Below are positions 60,443-64,000 of a stretch of DNA of 64,000 nucleotides, piece by piece. Positions within the stretch are counted from its first letter, which is position 1. The number at the start of each line of letters is the position of its first letter. The translations under genes and the position numbers were made by a program. Source of the stretch: Burkholderia cenocepacia (GTDB taxonomy: Bacteria; Pseudomonadota; Gammaproteobacteria; Burkholderiales; Burkholderiaceae); assembly GCF_014211915.1 (NCBI RefSeq), contig NZ_CP060041.1, positions 434,001 through 498,000 on the forward strand. The letters are read 5' to 3'. A model generated the notes under the pieces. That model was given only the letters and a program-made list of their open reading frames with translations. It did not search any database and had not been told where the DNA came from.

Positions 60443-61159
60443 ATGACTCGACGCACTGTCCAGCGGGTGGGCAGCCTGGTGGCAATCATCGCCGTGGGAT
60501 GGGCATTGGCGCGCGGCATTGGCGCCGAAACGTTCCATCAGCGCGCGGACGATCTCGCCTACTACGCGGGCCAGCACATGCTGCTGGTCGTCTATTCGAT
60601 GACATTGGCCATCGCCGTGGGCGTGCCCGCCGGCGTGCTGCTGAGCCGGCCGCGATTCCAGCATCAGGCCGAGCGCTTCATGCAGGTCTTCAACATCGGC
60701 AACACGATCCCGTCGCTCGCGGTGCTCGCCATCGCGCTCGGCATCTTCGGCATCGGCAACGTGCCCGCGATCGTCGCGCTGTTCCTCGCGTCGCTGCTGC
60801 CCGTCACGCGCAATGCGTACGAAGGCATGAAGAACGTGCCGGCCGCGCTGCGCGAGGCCGCCAAGGGCATCGGCATGACCGGCTGGCAGTCGCTGGTTCG
60901 CGTGGAGCTGCCCAATGCACTGCCGATCATCGTCGGCGGCGTGCGCACCGCGCTCGCGATCAACGTCGGGACGGCGCCGCTCGCGTACCTGATCGGCGCG
61001 GACAGCCTCGGCTCGCTGATCTTCCCGGGCATCTACCTCGACAATCAGCCGCTGCTGCTGCTCGGCGCATCGCTCACCGCGATCCTCGCACTGGTGCTGG
61101 ACGGCATCGTCGCGGCCGGCAGCCGCCATTGGCTCGCACGCCATGGAGGTGCCGCATGA
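60443..61159 (+). CDS. Glycine betaine/choline-type ABC transporter permease (OpuCB/OsmW-like)
   Basis: A 238-residue permease. HMLLVVYSMTLAIAVGVPAGVLLSR begins the BPD_transp_1 domain; NIGNTIPSLAVLAIALGIFGIGNVPAIVALFLASLLPVTRNAYEGMKNVPAALREAAKGIGMTGWQSLVRVELPNALPIIVGGVRTALAINVGTAPLAYLIGADSLG includes the EAA loop characteristic of ProW/OpuC permeases. GAGGAGG lies 9 nt before the ATG. ATGA overlap with the binding-protein gene. First gene of the operon; imports an osmoprotectant. Confidence 0.92.
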   Translation: MTRRTVQRVGSLVAIIAVGWALARGIGAETFHQRADDLAYYAGQHMLLVVYSMTLAIAVGVPAGVLLSRPRFQHQAERFMQVFNIGNTIPSLAVLAIALGIFGIGNVPAIVALFLASLLPVTRNAYEGMKNVPAALREAAKGIGMTGWQSLVRVELPNALPIIVGGVRTALAINVGTAPLAYLIGADSLGSLIFPGIYLDNQPLLLLGASLTAILALVLDGIVAAGSRHWLARHGGAA

Positions 61160-62067
61160 CGCTTCATCGCATCCTTCGATCGCTCGCACGCCTGTGCGCC
61201 GCCAGTGCGCTGTGCGTCGCGGCCGGCACGCCGGCATTCGCCGCGAAGCTCGTGCTCGGCGCGAAGAACTTCACCGAGCAATACGTGCTCGCGGAACTCA
61301 CGTCGCAGTACCTGCGCTCGCGCGGCTACGACGTCGAAGTCCGCGCCGGGCTCGGCAGTACGCTCGCCCGCAGCGCGCTGGAGAACGGCCAGTTCGACCT
61401 GATGTGGGATTACACGGGCACCGCGGCGCTCGTCTACAACAAGATCCAGGACAAGCTGTCGCCCGAGGAAATGTACCGGCGCGTCAAGGCGCTCGACGTG
61501 CCGCGCGGGCTCGTGTGGCTCGACGCGTCGCCGCTCAACGACACCTACGCGATCGGCCTGCCGAGCCAGCTCGCGCAGGCCACCGGCATCCGGACGGTGT
61601 CGCAGCTCGCCGAGCACCTGAAGACCGATCCGGCGGCGAAGCATTACGTGTTCGGCATGGACGCGGAATTCGCGAACCGCCCCGACGGCCTCAAGCCGCT
61701 GCTCGCCGCCTACGGCATGCAGTTCAGCCGCGCGCAACTGAAGCAGATGGACCCGGGGCTCGTCTATACGGCCCTGCACAACAACCAGTTGAAGATCGGC
61801 CTCGTCTACACGACCGACGGACGCGTGAAGGGCTTCGGCATCGTGCCGCTCGAGGACGACAGGCACTTCTTCCCGCCGTACAACGCGACGCCCGTGGTCC
61901 GCCAGGACACGCTCGCGCACAACCCGAAGCTCGCGGCGCAGCTCAACGCGCTGTCGGCCGCGCTCGACAACGATGCGATGCAGGCGATGGCCAAGGCGGT
62001 CGATCTCGATGGCAAATCGCCGCGCGACGTCGCCGATGCATTCCTGCGCACCCACCCGCTACCTTGA
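61156..62067 (+). CDS. Glycine betaine/osmoprotectant-binding protein (OpuAC/OsmF-like)
   Basis: A 303-residue periplasmic protein. Signal RILRSLARLCAASALCVAAGTPAFAAKL (cleaved after AFA) is followed by LVLGAKNFTEQYVLAELTSQYLRSRGYDVEVRAGLGSTLARSALENGQFDLMWDYTGTAALVYN, the OpuAC start with its aromatic ligand-cage residues. GYxMQF and NNQLKIGLVYTTDGRVKGFGIVPLEDDRHFFPPYNATPVVR are also typical of OsmF/ChoX-like proteins. It is placed between the two permease genes, overlapping the first by ATGA. Ligand expected to be glycine betaine, choline or carnitine. Confidence 0.92.
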   Translation: MTLHRILRSLARLCAASALCVAAGTPAFAAKLVLGAKNFTEQYVLAELTSQYLRSRGYDVEVRAGLGSTLARSALENGQFDLMWDYTGTAALVYNKIQDKLSPEEMYRRVKALDVPRGLVWLDASPLNDTYAIGLPSQLAQATGIRTVSQLAEHLKTDPAAKHYVFGMDAEFANRPDGLKPLLAAYGMQFSRAQLKQMDPGLVYTALHNNQLKIGLVYTTDGRVKGFGIVPLEDDRHFFPPYNATPVVRQDTLAHNPKLAAQLNALSAALDNDAMQAMAKAVDLDGKSPRDVADAFLRTHPLP

Positions 62068-62078
62068 AGGAGCAACCG

Positions 62079-62728
62079 ATGAGCGTATTCGACTATCTCG
62101 CTTCGAGCTGGCCCGAGCTGCTGCAGCTCACGCTGCAGCACGTGTGGCTCGTCGCGATCGCCGTGGGCTGCGCGATCGTCGCCGGCGTACCGCTCGGCAT
62201 CCTGATCAATCGCCACGACTGGCTCGCCGGGCCGCTGCTCGGCATTGCCACGCTCGTGCTCACGCTGCCGTCCATCGCGCTGTTCGGCCTGATGATCCCG
62301 TTGTTCTCGCGCTTCGGCCAGGGTATCGGCGCCGCGCCCGCGATCACCGCCGTGTTCCTCTACTCGCTGCTGCCGATCATGCGCAACACCTACCTCGCGT
62401 TGCACAACGTGGAGGCGGGGATCAAGGAAGCCGGCACCGGCATCGGCATGACGTCGTGGCAGCGCCTGCGCCTCGTCGAGCTGCCGCTGGCGGTGCCCGT
62501 GATTCTCGCGGGCGTGCGCACCGCGGTCGTGATGAACATCGGCGTAATGACGATCGCCGCCGTGATCGGCGCGGGCGGCCTCGGCACGCTGATCCTGCGT
62601 GCGATCGGACAGAGCAGCATGATGAAACTGCTGGTGGGCGCGGTGCTCGTGAGCCTGCTCGCGATCGTCGCCGACCGGCTGCTGCAGATGCTGCAACGTG
62701 CATTGACACCGAAGGGAGTGCAGAAGAC

Positions 62729-62732
<4 letters not shown>
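62079..62732 (+). CDS. Glycine betaine/choline-type ABC transporter permease, second subunit (OpuCD-like)
   Basis: A 217-residue permease homologous to the first one in this operon: LTLQHVWLVAIAVGCAIVAGVPLGILINRHDWLAGPLLGIATLVLTLPSIALFGLMIPLF, and YLALHNVEAGIKEAGTGIGMTSWQRLRLVELPLAVPVILAGVRTAVVMNIGVMTIAAVIGAGGLG with the EAA loop. GAAGGAGC lies 7 nt before the ATG. It overlaps the ATPase gene by ATGA. The two permeases make a heterodimeric channel. Confidence 0.92.
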
Positions 62733-63907
<1,175 letters not shown>

Positions 63908-63919
63908 GTCGCGCCCGGG

Positions 63920-63942
63920 CCGGCGCTTCGTGGCGCCGGTTT
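63920..63942 (+). terminator. Probable terminator of the betaine-transporter operon
   Basis: CCGGCGC (63920-63926) pairs with GCGCCGG (63933-63939), loop TTCGTG, followed by TTT. It lies 13 bp after the ATPase stop. The T-run is short, so termination strength is uncertain. Confidence 0.5.
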
Positions 63943-64000
63943 CGGGAAGCGGATCGATGCCGCGCGTTGCGGAAAAATGTCATCGCGTTCGTTCGAGCAT

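Overview
The window is dense, GC-rich DNA with third-position G/C-rich codons. Its gene content (eight LysR regulators, a methyl-accepting chemotaxis protein, an RND efflux operon, an H-NS-like protein, a DUF4148 protein, a class C beta-lactamase, hopanoid-cyclase sequence, ABC uptake operons) fits a Burkholderia of the cepacia complex. The many small regulator/enzyme pairs and the absence of rRNA, tRNA or housekeeping operons suggest a secondary replicon; this is inference. I see no IS element, CRISPR array or tRNA.

Layout. 1-2.1 kb: end of an SDR dehydratase/epimerase coupled to an AraC regulator, then a RidA protein. 2.3-9.2 kb: H-NS-like protein, cupin, LysR/LysE pair, azoreductase/LysR pair, and a two-gene operon (ADC-family protein, frameshifted, plus enoyl-reductase/saccharopine-dehydrogenase-like protein) behind a MerR-type promoter with a 19-bp spacer. 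9.5-20.3 kb: DUF3224 protein, chemoreceptor, a decayed VOC gene, an MBL-fold operon with its LysR, flavodoxin/LysR, aldo/keto reductase, tautomerase, and a cupin-carboxymuconolactone decarboxylase operon with a divergent LysR. 20.5-22 kb: a TetR gene abutting the 3' remnant of a squalene-hopene cyclase gene. 22-26.8 kb: a LysR-controlled three-subunit opine/D-amino-acid dehydrogenase with a periplasmic binding protein. 27-29.7 kb: a LysR gene and a diverging aldo/keto reductase-SRPBCC operon whose promoters share a conserved 51-bp element.

30.6-37.4 kb: a lipoprotein adaptor, RND pump and outer-membrane channel in one operon, a strong terminator, and a convergent LysR. 37.6-40 kb: an epimerase-like protein and a class C beta-lactamase. 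40.6-44.7 kb: an overlapping three-gene operon of PcfJ-like, DUF1266 and DUF4034/Sel1 proteins, the least explained unit here. 44.8-51.1 kb: alpha/beta hydrolase, coiled-coil protein, 44-residue membrane protein, GH92 glycosidase (frameshifted), YncE-like beta-propeller. 51.2-59.8 kb: a LivJHMGF-type uptake operon running into an M20 hydrolase and an M81 (MlrC) metallopeptidase, facing a GntR regulator across a 36-bp palindrome; it looks like an import-and-hydrolyse catabolic unit. 60.4-63.9 kb: an OpuC/OsmF-type betaine transporter operon followed by a terminator-like hairpin.

Two otherwise intact genes are each broken in a run of four C (plus strand) where one extra base restores the frame, which looks more like base-calling error than gene decay.
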